A stretch of 16,957 nucleotides of DNA. Origin: Legionellaceae bacterium (lineage in GTDB: Bacteria; Pseudomonadota; Gammaproteobacteria; Legionellales; Legionellaceae). The DNA lies in NCBI GenBank assembly GCA_030696465.1, contig JAUYSE010000192.1, forward strand, positions 1-16,957, written 5' to 3'. Under the pieces are notes generated by a model. The model was given only the letters and a program-made list of their open reading frames with translations, had not been told where the DNA came from and did not search any database. A program made the translations under genes and the position numbers. Position 1 is the stretch's first letter. Each line of letters begins with the position of its first letter. Positions 1 to 7,711 of this stretch are shown here, piece after piece.

Positions 1-12
1 GTTAGTGGTACC

Positions 13-115
13 AAGGCTTGCCGAATAAGGGGCTTTCGTAAACACGCATAAAGTCATCCTGACGCGCTCACTGCGCGGTGAAGGTTTACGAAAGCCCCTT
101 ATCCAAAAAGCCTTG
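13..115. repeat. Large hairpin-forming intergenic repeat
   Basis: The sequence shows two perfect 19-base inverted arms (25-43 and 84-102), flanked by shorter outer arms (12-19 and 108-115) after a small internal loop. The 40-base apical loop contains GTCATCCTGA and a CACTGCGCGGTG stretch. Similar GTCATCC-type sequence recurs at the tips of the other hairpin repeats here (near 9150, 10575 and 12240), which suggests a dispersed non-coding palindromic family. It lies just upstream of the first gene, so it could end incoming transcription or shape the 5' end of that mRNA. No coding sequence is visible in 1-165. Confidence 0.7.
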
Positions 116-165
116 TTGGCAAAGTTTTGGGGTTGGGCGGGAGTGGTTGACATAGGAGCAGGCTT

Positions 166-591
166 ATGGACATAAGAGATGGACTTTGGTATGTTGTGGG
201 GTTGCTGAGCTTAATATTCAGTGTCATCTTTATTTTGTTTTCGTTTTATATGTTGCCACATTTATTATGGGGTTGGTCATACGAGTTGCCTTTTTTTCTG
301 CTCTGGTGTGAAGACTGGTTGGGAGCATACTATAGCTTACCCCCTAAAACAGTGACATTGGTGATGTTCTCTGCTTTATTTTTTTCTGGGCTATTGTTGG
401 GGTTAATCGCCACATGGTCTTCCCATAAGATGGATGAACAAACGTTACCGCAAGAGCCAGAAGAACTCAAAGAAAAAGTAATGAAACAAGAAAACCGTTT
501 GCAAGGAACAGATACCTTTCTACGTATTTTCCTTGCCTGTATGGCCATCGTGGGTGGCTTCGTTATTATAGATTGGGCTGTGACAACTTAA
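166..591 (+). CDS. Small inner-membrane protein, three predicted helices, unknown function
   Basis: I do not recognise this 141-residue protein. Hydrophobic segments lie at about residues 7-35, 62-84 and 117-139, so three membrane helices are likely. A charged, Glu/Lys-rich linker (about 88-115, with EPEELKEKVMKQENR) between helices two and three could form a short coiled coil. The Trp- and Pro-rich stretch between helices one and two (about 31-60) would be a short extramembrane loop. The ATG is preceded by AGGAG (154-158) at 7 bases, which fixes the start. The next gene's Shine-Dalgarno overlaps this stop codon, so the two are almost certainly co-transcribed and perhaps translationally coupled. 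Function is unknown; a partnership with the Sel1-type protein is only inferred from linkage. Confidence 0.75.
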   Translation: MDIRDGLWYVVGLLSLIFSVIFILFSFYMLPHLLWGWSYELPFFLLWCEDWLGAYYSLPPKTVTLVMFSALFFSGLLLGLIATWSSHKMDEQTLPQEPEELKEKVMKQENRLQGTDTFLRIFLACMAIVGGFVIIDWAVTT

Positions 592-601
592 GGAGTTGGA
601 T

Positions 602-1216
602 ATGTTTTTTTCAGGTTTTTTTTCAAGGCGTGTTTGGTTTAAACGCTGGAAAATTAAAAAATTAACTAAAAAAGCGAATGTGATGAGAGATTTACGGATG
701 CATAATCCTGTCGATGAGCAGGCTATTGCAAAAGAAGTCGGCATATATCATCGCTTATCTTTTATTTATAGTTTACTCGTACAGAAAAAGCGCTACCCAC
801 ACGCGCGAGTTATGGTGATAGAATCACTCAGAGCGGCGGCAGCATTAGACGACGCAAAAGCGCAGTTTGATTTAGCGATGCGTTTTTTAGAGGAAGCAAA
901 ATTCCGTAAAGTTCTACAAGATGAGGAATTGTTTGCGAGCACGGTGAATGATCGTACCCAAAGGCAGCTATTTGAAGAAGCGCATGCTTACTTAGAAGCC
1001 GCTGAACGCTTAGGACACATTCAAGCGAAGCGTGTTCGAGGCTTGTGTTATATTAATGGTTGGGGTGTTGAAAAAGATAAGGATAAAGGTTTTGAGTTTG
1101 TGGTGGCGAGTATTGAGCAAGAAAAAAGCTGGGATAGAGTGCCCGCTATTTTTGCAGAAATTGGCTTGAACAAACCAGAGTTTTTTACTGCTTTAGGGGC
1201 GAGAAAACGTCCTTAG
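602..1216 (+). CDS. Sel1/TPR-like repeat protein
   Basis: This is a 204-residue, probably cytoplasmic, helical protein. The clearest repeat is around residues 125-160: AHAYLEAAERLGHIQAK followed by GLCYINGWGVEKDKDKGF, which matches the Sel1 (SLR) pattern of an A-x-x-x-G-x2-A helix followed by Y-x-x-G-x-G-V and a second helix. A weaker repeat lies at about 75-100 (AAALDDAKAQFDLAMRFLEEAK). Such proteins are protein-protein interaction scaffolds. The N terminus is very basic and aromatic (residues 1-25), which could touch the membrane or nucleic acid. I chose ATG 602 over the in-frame TTG at 596 because AGGAG (591-595) sits 6 bases before it. It probably works with the membrane protein encoded just upstream. 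It converges on bepA with a 6-base gap and no visible terminator. Confidence 0.75.
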   Translation: MFFSGFFSRRVWFKRWKIKKLTKKANVMRDLRMHNPVDEQAIAKEVGIYHRLSFIYSLLVQKKRYPHARVMVIESLRAAAALDDAKAQFDLAMRFLEEAKFRKVLQDEELFASTVNDRTQRQLFEEAHAYLEAAERLGHIQAKRVRGLCYINGWGVEKDKDKGFEFVVASIEQEKSWDRVPAIFAEIGLNKPEFFTALGARKRP

Positions 1217-1222
1217 GCAAAT

Positions 1223-2593
1223 CTACTCCCGACTTTCCTTCAATTCAGCAATACGAGCGTCTATTCTTGCACGAAGATAGGCGTTCTTTTTTGCAAGAGA
1301 CTTCGCTTGTTGTAAAAAAATCATGGCTTCTCGCGGACTTTCTCGTAAAAGTGCACACTGTGCTTTGGTGAAATAAGCGAATCCTTTTTGATTGGACTGC
1401 GCTTGAGCCTGTGCTAATAGCTCACATAATTCAATATTTTTCGGGAATTTTCGAGTGGCAGGCAACAACAGTGACAGCGCCGTTTGAGCTCGTGATGCAG
1501 CAATTAAGGCTTCAGCATAATACCATATAATGGCGGCATGATCGGGGTATTCCTGATAGCAATAGGCGAGACGATTCAGTGCTGCTGCAGGATTCGTATG
1601 TTGTTCTATAGAGGCCATAGTGAGTTGGTAAAAAAGATTACTTGGGTGAAGAATTAATAATGGACGGAGATGATTAGCGGCTTCGACATATTGTTGGGTT
1701 CGTAACAACGCTAGTGCCCAAGCATATTGACAAATATTTTCTGTCCCATGACAACTGTTGCTAAATTGATATAGTTCATTTTGTGGTTTTTTATTAATGA
1801 GATCGGCTAAATATATTTTAAAAGCGATAAAAGGCTCTGGATCTGATTCAGCACGTTTGTGTGCGCGGTTTTCAGCTTCAGCAATACGCTCTTCATCTAA
1901 GGGGTGAGTTCTTAATAAGGATGGGGTGTTATTACTAAAATAATAACGACTTTGTTCTTGCATGCGTTTTAAAAATTGTACCATGGCATAGGGGTTATAA
2001 TTCGTCCGTTCTAAAATAGTTAAGCCAATACGATCCGCTTCTTGTTCATGTGCCCTTGTAAAGTTAATGCTATTTTGCGCAAAACCACCCATCGAGGCCA
2101 TTAATGCGCCATTGGCCAGCGCAGGATTGACCATGCCGAGCGCGATAGAGGCAAGCATAGCGGCGAGCATGGGCGCCTTTTGTTGTTTTTCATGTTCCAG
2201 CATGTGGTATAAGTGATGTTGATATTCATGTGCAATTTCATGTGCCATGACGGCGGCCAACTCACTTTCGGATCGAGTGATGGCAATCAAGCCTGTATGA
2301 ATACCAATATATTCTCCGGGTCCAGCAAAGGCGTTTATTTCAGAGGTGTTGATAACGAAAAAATGCACGGGTATACCGTGAACTGTATGTGTTAAATTAT
2401 CCGCAATGCGTTGTACATATTCGTTCACTAAAGGATCATGAATAACCGAAGGAGAACGTAAAATAGCTTCTTGGTAACTTTTTTTAAGGGTATCGAGGGT
2501 ATCATTGGTATAACTCGTAATAGCATATACACTCTGAGAGAGTAAAAATAAGCCTATTACAAGATTGAAAATTTGGTATTTTTTAAAGTCCAT
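1223..2593 (-). CDS. bepA: Periplasmic M48 metalloprotease with TPR domain, BepA-like
   Basis: BepA (YfgC) is a periplasmic zinc protease and chaperone that assists or degrades outer-membrane proteins, notably LptD and BamA clients. With the start at 2593 the product is 456 residues (E. coli BepA is about 487). It has a signal peptide (basic MDFKK, hydrophobic core to about residue 20, probable cleavage after SVYA), then the M48 catalytic domain with HEIAH at 118-122 and the HEQEAD segment at 182-187 supplying the third zinc ligand. The family segment RTHPLDEERIAEAENRA follows at about 228-244. From about 270 to the end the chain reads as TPR helices. An upstream in-frame ATG at 2641 would prefix 16 residues and spoil the signal peptide, so I reject it; no good Shine-Dalgarno supports either start. 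The gene is divergent from the rib operon. Confidence 0.9.
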   Translation of the reverse strand: MDFKKYQIFNLVIGLFLLSQSVYAITSYTNDTLDTLKKSYQEAILRSPSVIHDPLVNEYVQRIADNLTHTVHGIPVHFFVINTSEINAFAGPGEYIGIHTGLIAITRSESELAAVMAHEIAHEYQHHLYHMLEHEKQQKAPMLAAMLASIALGMVNPALANGALMASMGGFAQNSINFTRAHEQEADRIGLTILERTNYNPYAMVQFLKRMQEQSRYYFSNNTPSLLRTHPLDEERIAEAENRAHKRAESDPEPFIAFKIYLADLINKKPQNELYQFSNSCHGTENICQYAWALALLRTQQYVEAANHLRPLLILHPSNLFYQLTMASIEQHTNPAAALNRLAYCYQEYPDHAAIIWYYAEALIAASRAQTALSLLLPATRKFPKNIELCELLAQAQAQSNQKGFAYFTKAQCALLRESPREAMIFLQQAKSLAKKNAYLRARIDARIAELKESRE

Positions 2594-2609
2594 AGAGACA
2601 ATAGAAATG

Positions 2610-2617
2610 AAGTATAG
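2610..2617 (-). promoter_or_regulatory. Candidate -10 element for bepA
   Basis: On the minus strand CTATACTT is found 17 bases ahead of the bepA ATG, with only a weak -35 (GTGCGA, 17-base spacer). Transcription would start about 10 bases before the ATG, giving a very short leader. The octamer resembles the -10 preferred by RpoS in E. coli, but it also serves sigma-70. Confidence 0.35.
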
Positions 2618-2640
2618 TAACAGGATAACGCATTCGCACA

Positions 2641-2669
2641 TTGTCTGGATATCATTTTTTTGGTATATT
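2641..2669 (+). promoter_or_regulatory. Candidate promoter of the rib-pyrG-kdsA operon
   Basis: TTGTCT (2641-2646), a 17-base spacer and TATATT (2664-2669) make a good sigma-70 promoter. The predicted transcript start near 2676 excludes the longer ribD reading frame that begins at 2641. It leaves only about 30 bases before ATG 2704, too short for an FMN riboswitch. Confidence 0.55.
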
Positions 2670-2703
2670 TAGACGTTTTGCTCATATGGCGATATTGTTG
2701 GAC

Positions 2704-3789
2704 ATGCACGCACATTATTTACGTATGGCTCTTGAACAAGCATGGCTTGGTAGAGGGACCTGTGCGCCTAACCCTGCTGTGGGTGCGGTACTCGTACAGG
2801 GAAATACGCTTATTGCGCAAAGCCATCATGCGCGAGCCGGGTTACCGCATGCAGAAATTTTAGCTTTACAGTCTGCTATAGGTTACACGCAAGGGAGCAC
2901 CTTATATGTGACCCTAGAGCCTTGTAATCACTGGGGAAAAACCCCTCCTTGTGTAAATGCCATCCAAGAATCAGGGGTTGCACGGGTGGTATATGCATAT
3001 GCTGACCCCAACCCACTCGTGGTGCAAAATAATAGTCCAGAGATACTCCGATCTGCCGGAATCGAAGTGATACACTACCCTCTTCCGGAAATAGACCTTT
3101 TTTACCAGAGTTTTACCCATTGGATTCGCCACAAAAAGCCATGGCTATCTATTAAAATTGCCCAAAGTTTGGATGCAAAAATTGCGGGAGCACATGGCGC
3201 ACGCGTTTCTATTTCTAATGCTTTATGCGCGCAGAGGACGCATCAGCATCGTTTGCGAAGTGATGTGATTATGACAACCGCACATACAGTATTACACGAT
3301 AATCCGGCATTGAACGTGCGTCTCGAAGGCGAAGTTGCTCAGGCAAAGCCTCTTATTTTATTAGATAGAACTTTATCGGTCGGCTCGGAAGCGCTTATAT
3401 GGAAAACAGCAGAATTGGTGCATCGCTATTATGATAGTGCGCTGTACCCAGAACCGCTGCCCGCAGCTGGCAGTGATCATCCTTGCAGTAAAACAGAAAA
3501 TCATATTGAGCCTTTTTTTAATTTACCTGCCTTGATTCAGGAGGTTGGTCTTTTAGGATATCATGATGTCTGGGTGGAAGCAGGGCCCACTTTATTTAAG
3601 GCTTTGCACTCGCATGATTTAGTGCAAGAAACTTATATATATGTAGCGCCCAAAATATTAGGGCCATCAGCGATGGCGCTGGATCTTCCAGATACTTTTT
3701 TTGAGAAAGAACACCATCTTTTTACCGAAATTCTGGGTGATAATATTATCCATAAAATACGTTGGGAGCACGCATGTTCACAGGAATAA
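2704..3789 (+). CDS. ribD: Bifunctional riboflavin deaminase/reductase RibD
   Basis: RibD carries out two cytoplasmic steps of riboflavin synthesis: deamination of the pyrimidine product of GTP cyclohydrolase II, then reduction of its ribosyl side chain. The 361-residue product is close to the E. coli length (367). The N-terminal deaminase has NPAVGAVLV, the HAE zinc/catalytic motif (PHAEILAL) and the second zinc motif EPCNHWGKTPPC. The C-terminal reductase has SLDAKIA, LRSDVIMTTAHTVLHDNPAL and WVEAGPTL, but it is divergent: the usual W-I-[ST] after the A-x-G segment is replaced by VSIS, and the common G-x-x-TV reads AHTV. In-frame starts exist at 2641 (TTG) and 2686 (ATG). I prefer 2704 because MHAHYLRMALEQA aligns with the family N terminus and the promoter lies at 2641-2669; the ribosome site is weak. 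The stop overlaps ribE by 16 bases. Confidence 0.92.
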   Translation: MHAHYLRMALEQAWLGRGTCAPNPAVGAVLVQGNTLIAQSHHARAGLPHAEILALQSAIGYTQGSTLYVTLEPCNHWGKTPPCVNAIQESGVARVVYAYADPNPLVVQNNSPEILRSAGIEVIHYPLPEIDLFYQSFTHWIRHKKPWLSIKIAQSLDAKIAGAHGARVSISNALCAQRTHQHRLRSDVIMTTAHTVLHDNPALNVRLEGEVAQAKPLILLDRTLSVGSEALIWKTAELVHRYYDSALYPEPLPAAGSDHPCSKTENHIEPFFNLPALIQEVGLLGYHDVWVEAGPTLFKALHSHDLVQETYIYVAPKILGPSAMALDLPDTFFEKEHHLFTEILGDNIIHKIRWEHACSQE

Positions 3790-4397
3790 TAGAGGCAAAG
3801 GCAGAAACTCTTTCGATACAAGCAGAAGAAGCCGGTTTTCTTTTAACGGTCGCAATGCCGCTGCTAGATATAGTATTAGGAGAAAGTATTGCGATTCAAG
3901 GGGTTTGTCTAACAGTGCAAAGTGTCTTTGCCGAAACAGCCCAATCTATAGTACAATTCAGTATCTCTCCTGAAACAGCAGCATTAACGACTTTAGGTGC
4001 GTTACAGAAAGGGCATTATGTTAATATAGAGCGTGCATTAAGAGCAGGGGACAGATTTGGTGGGCATTACGTCACTGGTCATGTAGAAACCACCGCTACC
4101 TTGGTACGCAAGATTCCTTTTGATACTTATGTGTGTTGGGAGATTTCGGGTTTTAAGGCACCTTATTTACCGTATTGTCATCCGAAGGGAAGCATTACGA
4201 TAGATGGGGTTAGTTTAACAATCAATACTGTTTCCGAAACCGTTTTGACGGTAATGTTGGTTCCTCATACCCTTGCGGTGACCGTGTTGGGAGAATGGCA
4301 AGAGGGACAACATTGTAATATTGAATTTGATACGATGGCTAAGATGGTATTTCATTCGGTACAACAGTGGTTTGAAAATTATGAGAATCTCGTATGA
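3774..4397 (+). CDS. ribE: Riboflavin synthase, alpha subunit
   Basis: This enzyme transfers a four-carbon unit between two 6,7-dimethyl-8-ribityllumazine molecules to give riboflavin, the last step of the pathway. The product is 207 residues, normal for the family, and begins with the signature MFTGIIE, which selects ATG 3774 over the in-frame ATG at 3762. GGGAG (3764-3768) lies 5 bases before it. The two tandem lumazine-binding folds are visible: GESIAIQGVCLTV in the first and GSITIDGVSLTINTV in the second, with the family segment GGHYVTGHVE between. The gene starts inside the end of ribD and its stop overlaps the ribBA start as ATGA, indicating translational coupling. Confidence 0.95.
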   Translation: MFTGIIEAKAETLSIQAEEAGFLLTVAMPLLDIVLGESIAIQGVCLTVQSVFAETAQSIVQFSISPETAALTTLGALQKGHYVNIERALRAGDRFGGHYVTGHVETTATLVRKIPFDTYVCWEISGFKAPYLPYCHPKGSITIDGVSLTINTVSETVLTVMLVPHTLAVTVLGEWQEGQHCNIEFDTMAKMVFHSVQQWFENYENLV

Positions 4398-5602
4398 GTG
4401 CGGTGTTTAATTCTGTCGAAGAAGCAATACAAGTTTTGCGTGCTGGTGGTATGATCATCTTGCGTGATGATGAGCACAGAGAAAACGAAGGAGATTTAGT
4501 TTTAGCGGCTGAACATGTAAGCGCAGAAACTATCAATTTCATGACACGTTATGGACGTGGACTCATCTGTTTACCTATGTCAGAAACCTTAATCGATAAA
4601 TTAGAACTTCCCTTAATGACCGCGCATAATCGTTCACCGTACCGCACGGCATTTACGGTATCCATTGAAGCGGCTACTGGCGTGTCTACCGGAATTTCTG
4701 CGGCAGATCGTGCACATACTATTCGGGTTGCAGTCGATCCACACTCAAGCAAACAAGATATTATCAGTCCGGGCCATGTGTTTCCCCTACGTGCGCGCGC
4801 ATTAGGCGTTTTAGAACGCGCAGGTCAAACAGAAGGTAGTGTTGATCTCATGCGTTTAGCGGGTCTTACTGAGGCGGCGGTTATTTGTGAAATTTTAAAT
4901 GAAGATGGAAGTATGAGTCGGGTAGATTCTTTAGAAGTATTTTCTAAAGAATACAACATTCCTTTACTCAATATTAGCGATATTATTCAATATCGCATTC
5001 AACATGAAACCTTAGTAAGAGCGCAGGCCTCTATTCGTCTTCCTCTTGAAAAATATGGTGATTTTTCAATGAGTGTATTTACTGATGATCTAGACGATGC
5101 CGAGCATCTGGTGTTAGTAAAACCCTACGCCAAAGATACCGCTCCCTTAGTGCGAATACATTCAGAATGTATTACTGGCGACTTATTTGGTTCTATGCGT
5201 TGTGATTGTGGTGCGCAGTTAGATCACTCCTTAGAGCGTATCTCTACCGAAGGTGGGGTCTTAATTTACCTCCGTCAAGAAGGTCGAGGTATTGGTTTGT
5301 CGAATAAATTAAAGGCATATGCTTTGCAAGAGCAGGGGTATGATACTGTGGAAGCAAATATTGCTTTAGGTTTACCAGCAGATAAACGGAATTATGGTAT
5401 TGCTTACCAATTGTTAAAATATTTTGGTATCAACAAAATACGCCTATTAACGAATAATCCACAAAAAATAGAAAGCATACAGCAATATGGGGTGAGTGTA
5501 GAGCGAGAATCTTTAATTATTGAGCCTACGAATGATAATTGTAACTATCTAAAGGCTAAGCAAGAAAAATTAGGACATCTTTTATCTTTAGGAGCCGTAT
5601 GA
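4394..5602 (+). CDS. ribBA: Bifunctional DHBP synthase / GTP cyclohydrolase II RibBA
   Basis: This fusion provides both branch-point activities of riboflavin synthesis: 3,4-dihydroxy-2-butanone-4-phosphate from ribulose-5-phosphate (residues about 1-200) and the opening of GTP (about 205-400). The RibB half has the acidic active-site run RDDEHRENEGDLVLAAEH, TGISAADRAHT and GHVFPLRARALGVLERAGQTE. The RibA half has the zinc triad in SECITGDLFGSMRCDCG, the arginine motif LRQEGRGIGL and the C-terminal RLLTNNPQK. Both sets of catalytic residues appear intact, so both halves are probably active. At 402 residues it is a normal fusion. The start codon overlaps the ribE stop (ATGA) and its own stop overlaps the ribH start in the same way. 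Confidence 0.96.
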   Translation: MSAVFNSVEEAIQVLRAGGMIILRDDEHRENEGDLVLAAEHVSAETINFMTRYGRGLICLPMSETLIDKLELPLMTAHNRSPYRTAFTVSIEAATGVSTGISAADRAHTIRVAVDPHSSKQDIISPGHVFPLRARALGVLERAGQTEGSVDLMRLAGLTEAAVICEILNEDGSMSRVDSLEVFSKEYNIPLLNISDIIQYRIQHETLVRAQASIRLPLEKYGDFSMSVFTDDLDDAEHLVLVKPYAKDTAPLVRIHSECITGDLFGSMRCDCGAQLDHSLERISTEGGVLIYLRQEGRGIGLSNKLKAYALQEQGYDTVEANIALGLPADKRNYGIAYQLLKYFGINKIRLLTNNPQKIESIQQYGVSVERESLIIEPTNDNCNYLKAKQEKLGHLLSLGAV

Positions 5603-6066
5603 AGCATATTACAGCGGGTCAATCCACTATAACGAGCTTTCCAATAGCGATTGTGGTGAGTGAATTTAACCGTGACATTACCCGTGCTTTGCAAGAAGGC
5701 GCACTGGGACGCTTGCGCACTTTAGGGTTTAAAGAAGAGGATATCACTGTTATTGAAGTACCAGGTGCGGTTGAAATTCCAGTGACAGCAATGCATTTGG
5801 CTAAAAAAGGAAACTATTCGATAATCATTGCTTTAGGGGCAGTGATTCAAGGAGAAACAGATCATTATCAACTTGTCTGTGAACAAGTGAGTCAGGGTTG
5901 TCAACAAGTGGCACTGACGTACGGTGTTCCGGTAATCTATGAAGTATTGGCGCTTAAGAATGAAGCCCAAGCTTGGGATAGAGCTGGTGGAAAACACGGT
6001 AATAAAGGGGTTGAGGCGGCAAATTGTGCGCTTGCAATGTATGAAATTTTAAAACAATTAGATTGA
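5599..6066 (+). CDS. ribH: 6,7-dimethyl-8-ribityllumazine synthase
   Basis: Lumazine synthase condenses the RibD and RibB products to form the substrate of RibE, usually in a 60-subunit capsid or a pentamer. The product is 155 residues, typical. Visible motifs are VSEFNRDIT (substrate pocket), VPGAVEIPV, GAVIQGETDHY with the catalytic histidine, and RAGGKHGNKGVEAA (phosphate-binding Arg and Lys). The segment that in most homologues reads F-G-V-L-T-T reads YEVLALKN here, an unusual variation near the active site. ATGA coupling to ribBA; pyrG begins 2 bases after the stop. No nusB follows, although ribH-nusB is the common pairing in gammaproteobacteria. Confidence 0.94.
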   Translation: MKHITAGQSTITSFPIAIVVSEFNRDITRALQEGALGRLRTLGFKEEDITVIEVPGAVEIPVTAMHLAKKGNYSIIIALGAVIQGETDHYQLVCEQVSQGCQQVALTYGVPVIYEVLALKNEAQAWDRAGGKHGNKGVEAANCALAMYEILKQLD

Positions 6067-6068
6067 TT

Positions 6069-7709
6069 ATGTCTCGATATATTTTTGTAACTGGTGGGGT
6101 GGTTTCTTCTTTAGGGAAGGGTATTACTTCTGCTTCGCTGGCGGCTATTTTAGAGGCACGTGGTCTCAAAATAACCTTAATTAAATTGGATCCATACATT
6201 AACGTTGATCCGGGGACGATGAGTCCTTTCCAACATGGGGAAGTCTTTGTCACGCATGATGGTGCCGAAACCGACTTGGACTTAGGCCACTATGAGCGCT
6301 TTGTGCGCTCGCGCATGACGAAGCGTAATAATTTTACTTCCGGTAAAATTTATGAGACGGTCATCAAAAAAGAAAGACGCGGAGATTATTTGGGTATGAC
6401 GGTGCAGGTGATTCCGCATATTACCAATGAAATCAAGCGTTGTATTGAAGAAGGCGCAGAAGGCTACGATATTGCGATGGTCGAGGTAGGTGGAACGGTG
6501 GGTGATATAGAATCATTACCGTTTTTAGAAGCCATTCGTCAGATGCGTATTGAGCTCGGCTCTAGCCGTACTTTATTTATTCATTTAACGTTGTTACCGT
6601 TTATTAAAACGGCGGGCGAAACAAAAACCAAGCCAACGCAACACTCTGTAAAAGAATTACGCTCTATAGGAATACAACCGGACATCCTTATTTGTCGCTC
6701 AGATCTTCCCATGACCGACGTAGATCGTATGAAAATTGCTTTATTCACCAACGTGGAAAAAGAAGGGGTGATTTCTTTGCCGGATGCGGAAACCATTTAC
6801 AATATTCCGGAGCTTTTACATACACAACAATTAGATGAGTTGGTTGTACAAAAATTTCAATTGACAGCACCTGCGGCGGATTTACACGAATGGCAGTGGG
6901 TCGTAAAAGCGACGCAATCGTATACGACGGAAGTGGTCGTTGCCATGGTAGGCAAATATATAGAATTAAGTGATGCCTATAAATCATTAAATGAAGCTTT
7001 AATACATGCGGGCTTACACACCAAAACAAAAGTTATCATTCGTTATATTGACGCTGAGCAGTTAGTCAGAGAAGGAGTGAGCTTATTGGCTGGGGCGCAC
7101 GCAATTTTAGTGCCAGGCGGATTTGGCGAGCGTGGAGTTGAAGGTAAAATATTAGCGATTCAACATGCACGTACAGAACGTATCCCATTTTTAGGGATTT
7201 GTCTGGGCGTACAGACAGCCGTCATTGAATTTGCGCGTCATGTGAAAGGTTTGACGACAGCAAATTCAACCGAATTTGATCCCTACACAGAACATCCAGT
7301 CGTTGCTTTAGTGAGTGAATGGCAAGAACAAGATGGTAGCCAGGTGTTTCGTAAAGCGCAAACTGATTTAGGTGGCACGATGCGTTTGGGAGAGCAGCCT
7401 TCTTATTTAGCGCCAGGGTCTTTAGCGGAGAAATGTTACGGTGCCTCCGTGATTATGGAGCGACATCGGCATCGATATGAGGTGAACCCTCAGTATATTC
7501 CTATGTTAGAAGAACTGGGTTTGCGTATTTCGGGGCGTTCACAAGATGGTGCTTTAGTAGAAACCGTAGAATTACCTGATCATCCCTGGTTTTTAGGTTG
7601 TCAATTCCATCCAGAATTTACTTCTACACCAAGAGACGGACATCCACTTTTTTCTGCGTTTATCAAAGCGGCACGTACATACTCACAGCAAGAGTATAAA
7701 AAGGAGTAA
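6069..7709 (+). CDS. pyrG: CTP synthase (glutamine-hydrolysing)
   Basis: PyrG converts UTP to CTP using ATP and glutamine in the cytoplasm. At 546 residues it matches E. coli (545). The N-terminal synthase domain begins MSRYIFVTGGVVSSLGKG with the ATP loop, followed by LDPYINVDPGTMSPFQHGEV and EVGGTVGDIESLPF. The C-terminal class I amidotransferase has VPGGFGERG, the nucleophile Cys378 in GICLGVQ, and His514/Glu516 in CQFHPEF, so the triad is complete. ATG 6069 gives the family N terminus; the in-frame TTG at 6063 would overlap the ribH stop. The gene follows ribH by 2 bases and precedes kdsA by 2 bases. CTP is the co-substrate that activates KDO, which links it to the next gene. Confidence 0.98.
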   Translation: MSRYIFVTGGVVSSLGKGITSASLAAILEARGLKITLIKLDPYINVDPGTMSPFQHGEVFVTHDGAETDLDLGHYERFVRSRMTKRNNFTSGKIYETVIKKERRGDYLGMTVQVIPHITNEIKRCIEEGAEGYDIAMVEVGGTVGDIESLPFLEAIRQMRIELGSSRTLFIHLTLLPFIKTAGETKTKPTQHSVKELRSIGIQPDILICRSDLPMTDVDRMKIALFTNVEKEGVISLPDAETIYNIPELLHTQQLDELVVQKFQLTAPAADLHEWQWVVKATQSYTTEVVVAMVGKYIELSDAYKSLNEALIHAGLHTKTKVIIRYIDAEQLVREGVSLLAGAHAILVPGGFGERGVEGKILAIQHARTERIPFLGICLGVQTAVIEFARHVKGLTTANSTEFDPYTEHPVVALVSEWQEQDGSQVFRKAQTDLGGTMRLGEQPSYLAPGSLAEKCYGASVIMERHRHRYEVNPQYIPMLEELGLRISGRSQDGALVETVELPDHPWFLGCQFHPEFTSTPRDGHPLFSAFIKAARTYSQQEYKKE

Positions 7710-7711
7710 TT

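Noticed and set aside
147..152. TTGACA as a promoter of the first gene
   Set aside because: It lies 13 bases before the ATG, and the ribosome site follows within a few bases, leaving no room for a -10 and a transcript start.
2594..2703. FMN riboswitch before ribD
   Set aside because: The space between promoter and start is about 30 bases and lacks the conserved RFN element segments.
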